Below, one piece after another: positions 1 to 11,511 of a DNA stretch of 60,000 nucleotides. Source of the DNA: Cryptomeria japonica. Taxonomy: Eukaryota > Streptophyta > Pinopsida > Cupressales > Cupressaceae. A program made the translations under genes and the position numbers. The stretch covers positions 253,629,533 to 253,689,532 of the forward strand of contig NC_081410.1 of assembly GCF_030272615.1 (NCBI RefSeq). Direction: 5' to 3'. The notes beneath the pieces are model-generated. The model was given only the letters and a program-made list of their open reading frames with translations. It was not told where the DNA came from and searched no databases. Numbering within the stretch: position 1 is the first letter of the stretch; the number at the start of each line of letters is the position of its first letter.

Positions 1-947
1 TGCTCAGGTATTCTTATCCTAGACCTCAAATATTTTTGAAAATCCTTGAAATAACCCCATATCTAATCATCTCTTTGACTTCCTAATGCAACAATTGATT
101 GTTTTAACTATCTTCCTATCGAAATGTCTAAAGCCCATTGCTTCCTACCAGAACCGGGTGTATCATTCAAAAAGTATATCATCAAGAAGAATAGCAAATT
201 CCCATACTGGAAGGTTCCCTTTTTCTCACCCTTAATCTTTCCTAAGTTGATCAATAAATCTTCAAGCATCCAACCATAAAGATCTAACTTTACATTTTCT
301 CTCATCATATATGCATCCAAAATACATGAACTAGAAACAAAATTCAATCGGTTTGACTGAGTTACCTTGTATCCTTTAACCATGCTGCCAAACTTGATGT
401 CAGTGTTGGTGATAGTGCTCACCTTCATCGATCTCTTGTCAGATGTGGCGTCAGTGACCTACATCATGAATTTGTTTGACACTTTCTTATCCGGATGTCA
501 TCCTACTGATGGCAAACCTATAATTTCCCGGATGGCTTCCTTAGTGATTTTATAAGGTCTATCCAGCCATACGAATTCCCTATGTACTCTGATCAGTACA
601 TATCTAATTATTTCATCCTCTAACTCCAGAATATCAAGAATATCTGTAAACCCTAGATCTTCAATGTGTTGATATGTCAGATTAATCTTTCTAGATTCTC
701 CCATTAGTTTATTCATATACATTCCCTTGATCTCTGAAGTTCCTAAGTCCTCTATATGATATTCAATGTATGCCCTAACATCTTCAACATACACCACTCC
801 CTCTGGAACATGAGAAAATGCTCCAATTGAATCTTCCTTGGTAGCCACATGTGGATACTACTTCAAAATTGGCTTGGGGTGGTCCTTAACCTCCACTACA
901 GTTAGATTTGCAACAAAAATTGGAACAAAAGATGATCTTGCTTCCAT
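1..947 (-). pseudogene. ORF2 of element A' (partial, stops)
   Basis: The reading frame starts at an ATG at 947-945 and stays in one frame to the window edge, interrupted only by stops (for example one just before the block encoding YPHVATKED). It matches the N-terminal ~300 residues of ORF2 in element A (20049-23207). Shared motifs include YVEDVRAYI, IEDLG, EVIRYVL-type, WLDRPY-ITKEAI, GYKVTQSNRLN and KGTF-YGNL. I do not recognise the family and see no catalytic signature. Conservation between two clearly diverged subfamilies shows that the protein was under selection while the elements were active. The C-terminal part lies beyond the window. Confidence 0.7.
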
Positions 948-1388
948 GTTTCAAGATATATACCTTTAAATCGCTCTCGGTGTAGACCTTCAACAAATCC
1001 TTCCAAACTCGGTGTGATTTCTCAAGAAGAAATCTAATTGCCTTTGAATAGCCTCTGATCATACTTAGTCACTCTAAATTTCTCTAAATGCAAGGTGATT
1101 AACAATGAAGTGTAATCAACCTTTTATCCATCAAGAAAAAATCTAATCTTCCATTGACATAAATGACTGTCAGTGAAAGATATGGATCATGCTCTGAACA
1201 TATCCATGTCGGACAATCCTCTCCAATATCTAGAACATCTTATAGAACCTCTTCCTGGGGTATATGCATCATCTTCATGAATTTTTCCTACCCCCAAGGC
1301 ATCTACCTTAGTTATCAAATGAGCTCACTATCGGTGCAGGAGCAACCTCTTATGCTGGATAGGTAACCGGAACATTCCCATGTGATGA
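948..1388 (-). other. A' spacer between gag-like gene and ORF2
   Basis: No coding similarity is seen on either strand. The position corresponds to the ~360 bp spacer between the two genes in the units of element A. It is AT-rich, with no recognisable RNA gene. Confidence 0.5.
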
Positions 1389-1910
1389 TTACTCTTCAAT
1401 CTTCCTCACCCATCTCTGAGTATGATGACGTTGGATTCCACTAACCTTCTCTTTTCCTTTCTCATTTGATCCTCCATTACCAACCGGTGTTCTACAGAAC
1501 TTAACAATATGTCCAATTTCATTACATGCATAACAGGTAACATTGTTCTTTTGAATTGCTTGGCCTACACTAATTAGCCATATGTCCAAATTTTCCACAA
1601 GCATAGCATTTTACATTCATTCTGCAATCTTCTATCTTATGACCAATTTTGTTGCATTTAGAATATTTACCGAGAGCAAAATCAGGGTTCTGATTTTCTC
1701 TATTTCTACATTGCCTAGCCATGTGATTTTATTCCTTAAGTGCATTTTTCCTTAAGTGCATTTTTCTCTTCATCATCCTGATTTTGCAAAAGTTCCTTCC
1801 TACTAGTTTGAATAGATGATAGTCTCTCTTGTAGGACAAGAATGAATTCCTTAGTAGAATTCAACTCATCTTGTAGCTTTAAGTTCTTCAATCTTTCAGC
1901 ATCATAATCT
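1389..1910 (-). pseudogene. Gag-like coiled-coil/zinc-knuckle gene of A' (internally deleted)
   Basis: Reading leftward from 1910, the frame encodes the start of a coiled coil (motifs DYDAERLKNLKL and EELLQ-type), then jumps to zinc knuckles. The array copies in element A have about 450 bp more here, so A' has lost most of the coiled coil and the first knuckle. A short direct repeat (a block with TTAAGTGCATTTTTC present twice at 1736-1767) lies at the deletion point. The last knuckle is CYACNEIGHIVKFC, a complete CX2CX4HX4C, whereas all four copies in A have lost its first cysteine. The first codons of this gene are at 24348-24382. It probably served as a nucleocapsid/Gag protein; this is inferred from domain order. 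Confidence 0.7.
1906..1910. repeat. Target-site duplication AATCT, left of element A
   Basis: AATCT stands directly before the 5' LTR and again at 24343-24347 directly after the 3' LTR. Removing A plus one copy restores the A' coding sequence (lysine-aspartate-tyrosine region of the gag-like gene on the minus strand). Confidence 0.85.
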
Positions 1911-2810
1911 TTTTGGCAATTGACACTCATTGGATTCATTTTGTTGTCATTGATGGAAACAAGATCAGATAGAAGGCAACAAGACTTGATGAAAGTCACA
2001 AACCGACACTAGGAGGCATATACCAGCATTGGAAGCATTCAGGGATACACCAACACCGATATCAATACTTCAAGGAAGCCGACATCAAGAAAGATTTATT
2101 TTAGTAAATCATTTTGTAATTATTATCAAGGCCGACATTGAATATTCTTTGTAAATGCATTGTAAGCCCACATAAGGCATATCATATGTAATAAGTATAT
2201 AAGTTAGTCTGCTAGGTCAATTTAAGATATGTAGAGATGGTATAGAGATAAACATATTTCAGAACTATGAGATGCGAAATATATGTATGGAGATCATTTT
2301 TGTATGCGAACATTTTATCATGCAATGATCTATAGATAGCTAGGAAAGCACTCTTGGAGGAGAAGTAATATAATAGTTCAAGGCTGTGAACTGGTATAGA
2401 GCAGAACCAGAACCAGAACTCTATCTGGCATAGTAGATGCATTCTTGAGTTCATTTTCAGTAATTTACTTTGGTAGAAAGCTTGTAGTCAGTGAGGCTCT
2501 TTAGTGATGAGTAGTATGCTCTGGCAGTATGCCTTCCTGCAAGTGCAGGCCCCTGTTTATTTAATATCTTTTCATATGGCCAATAAAATGATATTGTGGG
2601 TCACAAATCCCACCATGGTTTTTCCTCATTGAGATTTTCCACATATAAATTTTGTGTTATAGTGTTCATTTATGTGGATGGTTTATTTGCTTCTTGTTAT
2701 ATGCTTATTTGTTTACCGGTAAATAAATGCATGGTTTAGAAAGTTAAATATTGTTGATTCTGGTAGAACACAGATTCAACCCCCTCTCTTAGTGTTCTCA
2801 TATCCCAACA
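1911..2810 (+). repeat. 5' LTR of element A
   Basis: About 900 bp, starting TTTTGGCAATTG (the partner LTR has TGTTGGCAATTG, so the second base has mutated) and ending ATATCCCAACA. It aligns with 23424-24342 throughout. A C-rich run sits close to the 3' end, as in the other LTRs of this window. Confidence 0.9.
2196..2203 (+). promoter_or_regulatory. Candidate TATA box in 5' LTR of A
   Basis: TATATAAG lies about 285 bp into the LTR. The same octamer occurs at 23719-23726 in the 3' LTR. This is a plausible core promoter, with the transcription start expected about 30 bp downstream; inferred from position only. Confidence 0.5.
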
Positions 2811-2812
2811 AT

Positions 2813-2824
2813 TGGTATCAGAGC
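2813..2824 (+). other. Primer binding site of element A
   Basis: TGGTATCAGAGC starts two bases after the 5' LTR. It is the classic complement of the 3' end of plant initiator methionine tRNA, as used by Ty1/copia elements. The start of the gag-like gene follows (ATG at 2885, then ATGGAGAAA) and is cut by Copia-1 at 2904. Confidence 0.85.
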
Positions 2825-2903
2825 TTGGTACCTCAGAAGAAGTTTAACAACTTGAGGAAAATCCTGAAACCAAAATCTTTGAAAATGGCTATGGAGAAAC
2901 ACC

Positions 2904-4294
2904 TGATGAATAATAATGAGCAACTAAGGTCCTGACCGGTATTGAGAGCGGGGGGGTGAATCAGTACACACAAAAACTTCACAACACTTTATCATATTAA
3001 AACATACCTGACTGGTTGTCTTCACCACTGAGCATAACCATGTCTATACCGGTTAAACATAGATACTTCAGACAACATTCCATAGATCTCAAATCTTGAT
3101 GACTAATTTACTGATATAATCATGCATGAGTTGTATCTATAATACCATAACCATTTAACACTGCTTGCATAAATAACTTAATCAGAAACACACAATCATC
3201 ACATGAAAAAATCACAACCCATAACACAGAGATTTTTCACGTGGAAACCCAAATGGGAAAAACCACGATGGGGATGAATACCCAAATTTTTTCTTTGAAC
3301 TCTTTTGAACTTTGCTTTATTAGGAACCTAGTCTGGTTAAAGACTTTACAATAGGTTTTGTTAGGAACCAATCTTGTTAGGGATCACCCAGTTAAGGGAT
3401 GGCTATATACCTTGTTAAAGGTTGAAACCCCATTAAAGGTTACCTTGCTAGAGGATTTAAATACCTCAATAAACTTAAGCCACCTGGTTAAAGGATTTAC
3501 AACAAAGCCTGTTAAAGCTACCTGATCAAGGGATTTACCTTCTGTTGAAATGGCTAGAAGACAACAGGTAAAACTTTGATTTGATAAAAACACTCCTTGC
3601 TAAGGCAGATCCTTTTCAGTTCCTCTCCTTTGCAATCACACTCTACAGATTCCTCATTCTAGTTTGGCAAGTATCTAATCTCCAACACGCAGACACACAC
3701 ACAAATTTTGCTAAAACTTGCAATAACAAAACTCATTGACCTTATAGATAAAAGTTAGGTTGGTAGCATAAACCCTAAACCCTAAATATTTTAGGTTTAC
3801 AATTACAAGCGGTCCAATCCTGACCATCCAAACACATTACATAGAATGAAATGATCTCAGACAGATCTCAAGACATTTTGCATCATCTGATCTTCACCGC
3901 ATCTGGAAAATAGTAACCCATCGTGCACTCTTCACACACTGCTCAGAAAATCATGCATTCCCAAGATGGGCATTTAATGCATTTGATCTTCACACACAAG
4001 ATCCTCAAGGAAATTCTTCATGTGCACACGGTTGATGTGGTATCTAGATCCTTATCCTTATCATTCACAAAACACCATCAGTTGCACCGCATAGGCCATA
4101 CCAAAAACCCTAGAACTGAATAGAGATTACCAACCAGTAGTCATACTTAGTGAACCCTGACACCAATCCATTCCATCTTGATTGACCATAACTACTTCCA
4201 ATCTTCATACTGGTGCATACTAGTTCTCCTTCTTGAGCACTTATTGACATCAATGACAACATACATTGTCACCACTTCATCATATGCCAACAAT
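2904..4294 (-). repeat. 3' LTR of Copia-1
   Basis: It starts TGATGAAT on the plus strand and ends GCCAACA, so in element orientation it runs TGTTGGCATATG...ATTCATCA. It matches 8659-10024. It contains a G run followed by TGAATCAGT near one end and a short CCCTAAACCCTAAA stretch. Confidence 0.9.
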
Positions 4295-4306
4295 CTCCCC
4301 CTTTGG
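4295..4306 (-). promoter_or_regulatory. Polypurine tract of Copia-1
   Basis: The minus strand reads AAAGGGGGAGAT immediately before the 3' LTR: the plus-strand priming site. A second PPT-like block (minus strand AAAGGGGGAG) lies at 4461-4470, inside the 3' untranslated region (4307-4604), which otherwise shows no coding content. Confidence 0.8.
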
Positions 4307-4604
4307 CATTGATGCCAATACTCAGTGTATCATTGCTCAGTATTTTCACCATGCTCAATAAAATGTACTGGGAGACATATACTAGTTCAAATATCACCAC
4401 CACCACCATCTGGACTGGTGAGTGTGCACTCTGCCATATGTCTTCATCATCAGATATCTTCTCCCCCTTTGGCAACAATGCCAAAGTGCAGGCACAACCT
4501 TCCAAGCTCCACTGTGCTGCTCCCCCTATGGAGTAGTAGCCTTCAACACATCAATATTGTAAGATCTGACATGGTAGTACATGATTGATGTGGAGTAAAC
4601 AACT

Positions 4605-7600
4605 CTAGTTTACTTCATGAAGGGGCAGAACCCCTAATTCACCTCTCAAATATGTAAATGTAGTCTTTGGTAAGGGCTTAGTGAATATGTCTACTAGTTG
4701 CTCCTTACTGGAAACATGTTCTAATACAACCTCTTTATTCTAAACCTTTTCTCTTAAGAAATGATACTTGAGCTCAATGTGCTTAGTTATAGCATGCAGT
4801 ACTATAATTTTGGAAATATTTATCGCACTAGTATTATCACAGAAAATACTCACCTATTCAGATATAGTCATTTTGAAGCCATTCAGTATATGCTTCATCT
4901 AGATTGCTTGAGTTTAGTTCATAAATGCTGCCACATACTCCGCTTCAGCTGTAGATTAGAAAATACAGCTTTTCTTCTTACTCATCCATTAGACTAGTCT
5001 TCCACCAAGGAAGAACACTCCACTGGTTGTGCTCTTCCGGTCATCCACATTACCTTCCCAATCTATATCAGTAAACACTTTGAGATCAAAGTCACCATTA
5101 TATGGATACCACAATCCATAATCAACTGTCCCTTTCAGGTATCTAAGAATCCCCTTTACCGCTACCAAGTAGGATTCTCTTGGACTCTTCTGAAAATGGG
5201 CCACTATGCCCATTACATGAGAAATATCTAGTCTATTGTGCACCACATAGTGCAACTTACCGATCATTGACTGGTACTCCTTCTCATTCACCAATGCTGA
5301 GTCATCCTCCTTAGTCAGTTTATAGCCAGTCACCATCAGTGTTCTAATTGGTTTTCTCTCCTCCATGCCAAAGGTCTTCAATACCTCTTTGATATACTTG
5401 GATTGGGCAATGAAGATTCCTTCTTTCATTTGTTGAATATGTAGACCAGTGAAGAAATTTGTTTCCAATGAGAAACATCTCAAACTCTTTCTTCATTTCA
5501 TCTGCAAATGCATGACTCATTTCATCATCTCCTCCGATGATTATGTCATCTACAAATACTTCACAAATAAATATTTGATCACCTTCAGATTTTAGGTATA
5601 TGTTGTTGTCCTCACTTGTTCTCTAAAATCCTATCTTCACAAGATGCGAGTGTAACCATTCATACCATGCCCTTGGTTCTTGTTTCAATCCATACAGGGC
5701 CTTGTGTGATCTACACACCATGTTACTATCTTCTGACAAAGAAAACCCATTCAATTCCTCAATATACACTTCTTCTTCTAGGATTCCATTCAAGAATGTA
5801 GACTTCACATCCATCTGGTATACCTTGATTCCCTTGAATGCTACAAATGTAATTAGCATGTGGACACCTTCTAGTCTAGCCACTAGGGCACAGGTTTCTC
5901 CATATTCTTCTCCTTCTTCCCAAGCATATCCCTTGCATACAAGTCTTGCCTTGCTCCTTACCACTATGCCTTCTTCATTCAGCTTATTCCTGAAGACCCA
6001 TTTGGTACCAATGGCATTCTTGTGTTTTGGTTTGGGCACCAAGGAGCATGTTGCATTCTTCTCTATCAGGTCCAACTCCTCTTCCATTTCCTTTATCCGG
6101 TCTTCATCGGTAAGTGCCTCTCTAGTGGTCTTAGGCTCAAATTCTGAAATCATGCAAGAGTTTTCTTTCACCTTTCTCCTTGTAAGTATTCCTGCATCTT
6201 TGTCTCCTATGATCTGCTTCAGATCATGATGTAGGCTTACATACCTAGGAATGACCATAGCAGGTTCCGCTTGCTTTTCTTCTTCTTCTTCTTCTTCACT
6301 TGCTAAATCTTCTACCGGTACATAAACATTGAGGTCTTTGCAGTGTTTGTCATTTGTCTCTTTCTTAACCGATTCCCAGAAGGCTAAGCCAATTTCATCT
6401 TTTGTTTCCTTGCTGCCAGTTCCCTCAGCCTTCTCAGGGGATTCATCAACCTTAACATTGATACTCTCAACAATCTTCTGGGTCCTTCTGTTGTAGCACC
6501 TGAGAGATTTTCTTTTAGTGGAATATCCAAGAAATATTCCTTCATCGGACTTAGCATCTAACTTACTTAGATTCTCATCTCTCCTTATATAGTATTTACT
6601 CCCAAACACTTTGAAATAACTCACATTGGGAGTTCTTCCATTCTAGTACTCATAGTGGGTTTTGTCTTTACCTTTCTTGATGAGTACCCGATTCATGGTA
6701 TAGACTGCAGTGCTCACTGCTTCTCTCCAAAATGTGTGAGCAACATTTTCTTGGATCAGCATAGCTATTGCCACTTCCACTTTAGTCCTATTATTCCTCT
6801 CTTCTTTGTTGTTCTGTTGTTGTGTCCTTGGGACAGACAACTACCTCTTGATGTCATTCTCTTCACAGTACCTGTTGAATTCATCAGAAGTGAATTCACC
6901 TCCTCGATTAGTTCTAAGGCATTTTATTCTTCTCCCACTCTCCTTCTCAACCAATGCTCTGAAGGATTTGAACTTTCCAAATGCCTCTGACTTGTCTTTC
7001 AAGAATGTGACCCACATCATTCTTGAGCAGTCATCAGTAAGAATCATGAAATATCGATCTCCCTAAATGCTTCTTATTTTCATCGGACCACACAGCTCGG
7101 TGTGCACACGATTAAGTAAGTTCTCTACTAAAAATGACTTACCTTTGAATGTTGAGGAATACATCTTCCCAAGTTGAGATTCTTTGCACAAAACATTCCT
7201 CATTTTTCTCAACAAAGGCAATCCTGTTACTACCTTGATCTAGTCTGCTTACTGGTGACAATAAGTTCACCACTTTTTCAAATTATTCTGCAGACTCCAC
7301 CATTGAACTCCAGAATAAGTCCTTTGTCATTTAGCTAAGCAACACTTAGAAGGTTGTGCTTAAGGACTTCCACCTAGTAGACATCATCCACACTTCTCTT
7401 TCCATTTAGTGAGATGGATCCTTTTCCTTTCACCATGCAAGGTGCATCATTGCCAAACTGGACAACACCTCCATCATATTCTTCCGGAGTCAAAAAATTT
7501 CTCTGGTCACTAGTCATGTGGTGAGAACACTCGCTATCAATGATCCACTCATTAGAGTTGTCAATGTGAGAGGCAATGGCTTTCTGGTCAAACACCTCTT

Positions 7601-8587
7601 CCTTGATAGCTACAAAAACTATGTCTCCACTCTCTTCATCCTCAGATTCTTTATCGGTAACACCTTCATCCACTACAACACGACAATTTCTCCTACCTCC
7701 TTCTTTATACTTTCTAAACCTTTCTGGTTTATCCTATTGTCATTGTTAGGAAAGTTAAAAGCAATATGTCCTATCTTATTGCAGGAAAAACACTTCAGAG
7801 GAAGCTTACCTCTGTATTTATTGGTGCCTTTTGGAAGTCTCTTGGCAAGAAGAGCTTCAAACTCCATCAGAATCTCCTCATCATCCATATCTCTACTTGG
7901 CTTGGATTCATAACTAGTACTGACCTCTTTTCCTTTCCTGGTCGGTATAGAGGAAGTAGATGCTCTAAAGGGAGACTCAGTCTTCTGAACACTACCATTA
8001 TAGCTATTCAATTCATATGCAATCAGCTTTGCAATAATAGAGTCTAAGGATACCTTGGTTTTGTCGATAGATCTTAGCTCTTGAATAGCAGCAACCCTAA
8101 TTGGGTAGATTGGTAAAAGTGATCTCAGAGCTTTACTGACAACAGTGGCATCATCAATTGTTCCACCAGTGCTCTTGATTTCTCCAACCACTATCTTGAT
8201 TTTTATGCCATATTGCTAAATGGTCTCTCCTTCAACCATCCTCATATCTTCAAACTTTCTTCTAAGGATTTCTTCCTTATCCTGCTTGACATGTTCATCA
8301 CTGCCATAGATGGATTCCAGTTTGTCCCATACATCTTTTGGATTGTCCTTATCTTGTACATTAATGAACTCTATATTAGACAAGCTGCTAATAAGGGCTT
8401 CCATAACTTGCCCATTTTATTTTATCTCTTTTTTCTGATCGTCATTTAGAGTGCCGGTGGAGATTACATAGGAATTCTCAACATAGCTCCAATGTTGTGC
8501 ACCCAAAAGCCTGATATATATCTTCATTCTGTCCTTCCATATTGTAAAGTTGTCCCAGTTGATATTAGGACCTTCCCTCTTCATCAT
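4605..8587 (-). pseudogene. Copia-1 gag-pol polyprotein (broken)
   Basis: The start is taken at ATGATGAAG (8587), 70 bp after the PBS. Domains in order: Gag (UBN2-like, 7680-8587) with a zinc knuckle CFSCNKIGHIAFNF whose last cysteine is lost; protease motif DSECSHHMT instead of DSGCSHHMT (~7540); GAG-pre-integrase and integrase core (6640-7350), where one active-site aspartate is replaced (RTNRGGEF); RT (5490-6620) with KWVFRNKLNE, DVKSTFLNG and an intact FVDD at 5545-5556; RNase H with STAEAEYVAA and ending near 4605. There are several stops and at least three frameshifts. The broken protease and integrase residues mean it is dead. Confidence 0.9.
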
Positions 8588-8644
8588 TACAACATGATCT
8601 TTTTCCTCAAGTGGTTAAGCTTATATCAGCAAGGACCTGGATGT

Positions 8645-8656
8645 GCTCTAATACCA
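8645..8656 (-). other. Primer binding site of Copia-1
   Basis: The minus strand reads TGGTATTAGAGC two bases inside the 5' LTR, one base different from the PBS of element A. It marks the 5' end of this minus-strand element. Confidence 0.8.
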
Positions 8657-8658
8657 AT

Positions 8659-10024
8659 TGATGAATAATGATGAGCAACTAAGGTCCTGACCATTACTGA
8701 GAGGGGGGTTGTGAATCAGTAAACACAAAAACTTCACAACACTTTATCATATTAAAACACAACTGACTGGTTGTCTTCAACACTGAGCATAACCATGGCT
8801 ATACAGGTTAAACACAGATACTTCAGACAACATTCTAGAGATCTCAAATCTTGATGACTACTTTACTGATATAATCATGCATGAGCTGTATCTATAATAC
8901 CACAACCATTTAACACTACTTGCATAACTAACTTAATCATAAACACATAATCATCACATGAAAAACTCACAACCCATAACACAAAGATTTTTCACGTGGA
9001 AACCCAAACGGGAAAAACCATGGTGGGGATGAATACCCACATTTTCTTTGAACTCTTTTGAAGTCCTCTCTATTAGGAGGCTAGTCTGGTTAAATATTTT
9101 ACAATAGGTTCTGTTAGGAACCGATCCTGTTAGGGATCACCCAGTTAAGGGATGGCTATATACCCTGTTAAAGGTTACCTCACTAGAGGATTTAAATAAC
9201 TCAATGAACTTGAGCCACTTGGTTAGCGAATTTACAACAAAGCCTGTTAAAGCTACCGGGTCAAGGGATTTACCTTCTGTTGAAATGGTTAGAAGACAAC
9301 AGGTAAAACTCCGATCTAATAAAAGAACTCCTTGCTAAGGTAGATCCTTTTCAGTTCCTCTCCTCTACAATCACACTCTGCAGATTCCTCATTCTGGTTT
9401 GGCAAGTATCTAATCTCCAACACGCAGACACACACACAACTTTTTCCAACACTTGCAATAACAAAACTCATCGACCTTATAGGCAAAATTTAGGTCGGTA
9501 GCATAAACCCTAAACCCTAATTATTTAGGTTTACAATTACAAGTTGTCCAATCCTGACCATCCAAACACATTACATAGAATGAAATGATCTAAGACAGAT
9601 CTCAAGACATTTTGCATCATCCAATCTTCACCATATATAGAAAATAGTAACCCGTCACATGCTTTTCACACACCGCTCAAAAAATCATACATTCAAGAGA
9701 GGCATTTAATGCATTCAATCTTCATGCACAAGATCCTCAAGGAAATTATTCATGTGCACACAGCTAATGTGGCATCCCGATCCTTATCCTTATTGTTCAC
9801 AAAACACCATCAACCGCACCGCACAGGCCATACCAAAAACCCTAGAGCTAAACAAAGACTACCAATCGGTAGTCACACTTAGTGAACCCCAACACCGGTC
9901 CATTCCATCCCAGTTGACCATAACCGTTTCCAATCTTAATACTAGTGCATACCGATTCTCCTACTTGAGCACTTATTGACATCAATGACAACATACATTA
10001 TCACCGCTTCATCATATGGTAACA
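8659..10024 (-). repeat. 5' LTR of Copia-1
   Basis: About 1.37 kb, matching 2904-4294. The last ~239 bp on the plus strand (9786-10024) are also present, fused to ORF2 of element A, at 12641-12877, 15497-15733 and 18320-18557. This LTR is therefore the source of the Copia segment in the tandem units. Confidence 0.9.
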
Positions 10025-11151
10025 ATAACTTGAGATGGATCTTGAGGATTATGATGCTGAAAGGATGAAGAACTTGAAATTGAAAGAAGAATTGAATTCT
10101 GCAAATGAATTCATTCTTATCCTAAAAGAAATGTTATCATCTACAAAAGCCAAATGAAAAGAACTTTTACAACAACCAGATGATGAGGAGAAGAATTCTC
10201 TTAAAGAATAATGTTAGAAAATAAGTCAAGCAAATATGCTCATGAAGAATGAAATGCAAGATCTGACCATGAGGTTATCAAAAGATATTGAGGATGGGAA
10301 GAAGAAGGAATATAGTCTTGTTTTATCTTTGAAGAATAAATTTGATGAATGTGGAAGACTGAATAATGAGAATAATCTGTTAAGAACTAATTTGGCACAC
10401 TACTAGAACAATGAACAATAACTTGAAAGGAAAATAACCACTCTGAGAGATGATTTGACTACTACAAGTGAATATAAAGAAAATTTTAGGATTAGTACAA
10501 TTGGATGACTTACTGAAAAGACAAAGACATATTAATGATTCTAGAGGACTTGGATGTGTACAGGGTGAAAGATTTGGTATTGCTAATGAAGGTCAGACAA
10601 CCAGTATGAAGAACTCATCAGAGCAGAGGAATATGGTAAGGCAATCTAATGCTTATAAATTCAATGGTAGATGCTTTGTTTGCAATAAAGCTGGGCATAT
10701 TGCTAAATAATGTAGAAATAAGGCAAATCAAAACTACAATTTTGTTCCCCGTCAATGCACAAAATGCAAGAAATATGGTCATATATCAGAAGACTACAGA
10801 ATGAATGTTAAATGTCATGCATGTGGAAAGTTTGGGCATTTTGCTAATCATTGTAGGTCAAGAAATAATAATAATACTGGATATGTCAAAGCAATTCAGA
10901 AAAACAATGTTACATATTATGCATGCAACAAAATAGGTCATATTGATAAGTATTGCAGAAGCAAGACTCAACTGGCTAATAATGATAAAGACAATGAGAA
11001 AGGGAAGCTGAAGGTAGATGAAATACAACAAGAGCATACCAAGAGATGGGTTAGAAAATCTAAAGAACAAAGTGGAGATGCATCTATACCGGCAAATCCA
11101 TCGATAGAACAGAGTATTCCTCCATTGGCGGGAAATTCCACCAGTAACTGA
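10025..11151 (+). pseudogene. Unit 1 gag-like coiled-coil/zinc-knuckle gene
   Basis: It begins at the Copia-1 insertion point in the codons for LEMDLEDYDAERMK, so its first codons are at 2885-2903. It encodes a coiled coil, then the motif LDDLLKRQRHINDSRGLGC, which resembles the linker motif of plant copia Gag proteins. Four zinc knuckles follow: CFVCNKAGHIAK with a stop replacing the next residue at 10708, C-X2-C-X4-H knuckles at ~10760 and ~10815, and a fourth, YYACNKIGHIDKYC, whose first cysteine is tyrosine. An early TAA (GAA TAA TGT near 10209) is shared by all four units. The normal stop is TGA at 11149. Confidence 0.75.
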
Positions 11152-11511
11152 GGCATAAGCCTTAGGGGTTGGCAAATTCATTGCTAAATTTTTCATATTA
11201 CCCCAGAAGAGATCTAAGGAGATCTGGAAAGAGATCTGGATAACTGTGTTTATCATCGATGAAGGTTACCCCGAAACTATACTGTGAAACCGACATCCGA
11301 AGGGTTGTTGGTGAAACATTAATGACAAAAAATTAGGGTTTTATTCATTGATAAAATAATCTAAGAGAATTAATTTTCACTCACCGAGCATTCAAGAAAT
11401 CAGAGAAAAGTAAAGGCAAACTAAGAGAGAGAAAGGCATTGAGAGAGGATTTTCAGCAATTATCTGCAGCACTCAAATCTTCCACCGGCACTCACTTAGG
11501 TATTTTCCGAC
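11152..11511 (+). other. Unit 1 spacer
   Basis: Non-coding link between the gag-like gene and ORF2, conserved in all four units. It contains three AGATCT-type repeats (about 11207-11237) and an AT-rich stretch before the ORF2 ATG. No RNA gene is seen. The equivalent spacers are 14009-14367, 16833-17192 and 19689-20048. Confidence 0.6.

Larger units (their letters stand above)
1..1910 (-). mobile_element. Element A', internal region, left part
   Basis: Minus-strand internal part of an LTR retroelement of the same family as element A. It reads leftward from a gag-like gene (1389-1910) to a second ORF (1-947) and runs off the window. The rest of A' (start of the gag-like gene, PBS and LTR) lies at 24343-26815, because element A inserted between them. 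The evidence is protein similarity to the plus-strand copies at 10025-23207, the matching AATCT on both sides of A, and continuity of the reading frame across the insertion site. Confidence 0.85.
2904..10024 (-). mobile_element. Copia-1: Ty1/copia retrotransposon inserted in element A
   Basis: A complete minus-strand element of ~7.1 kb with two ~1.4 kb LTRs, a tRNA-Met-type PBS (8645-8656), a PPT (4295-4306) and a degenerate gag-pol frame in copia order (gag, protease, integrase, RT, RNase H). It splits the gag-like gene of A after the first few codons. No convincing TSD is seen: the left flank ends ACACC and the right begins ATAAC. Either it has decayed, or the right flank was replaced by recombination within the neighbouring tandem array. 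Confidence 0.9.

Noticed and set aside
2940-2960. G/C homopolymer runs (also 24309, 24481, 38648 and 44914) as G-quadruplex regulators
   Set aside because: Single runs in LTR termini varying in length between partner LTRs; replication slippage explains them.
3765-3790. Plant telomere-like CCCTAAACCCTAAA (also ~9507, and TTTAGGG at 27785 and 59715)
   Set aside because: Only about two units and located at equivalent places inside LTRs, so it is LTR sequence, not an interstitial telomere.
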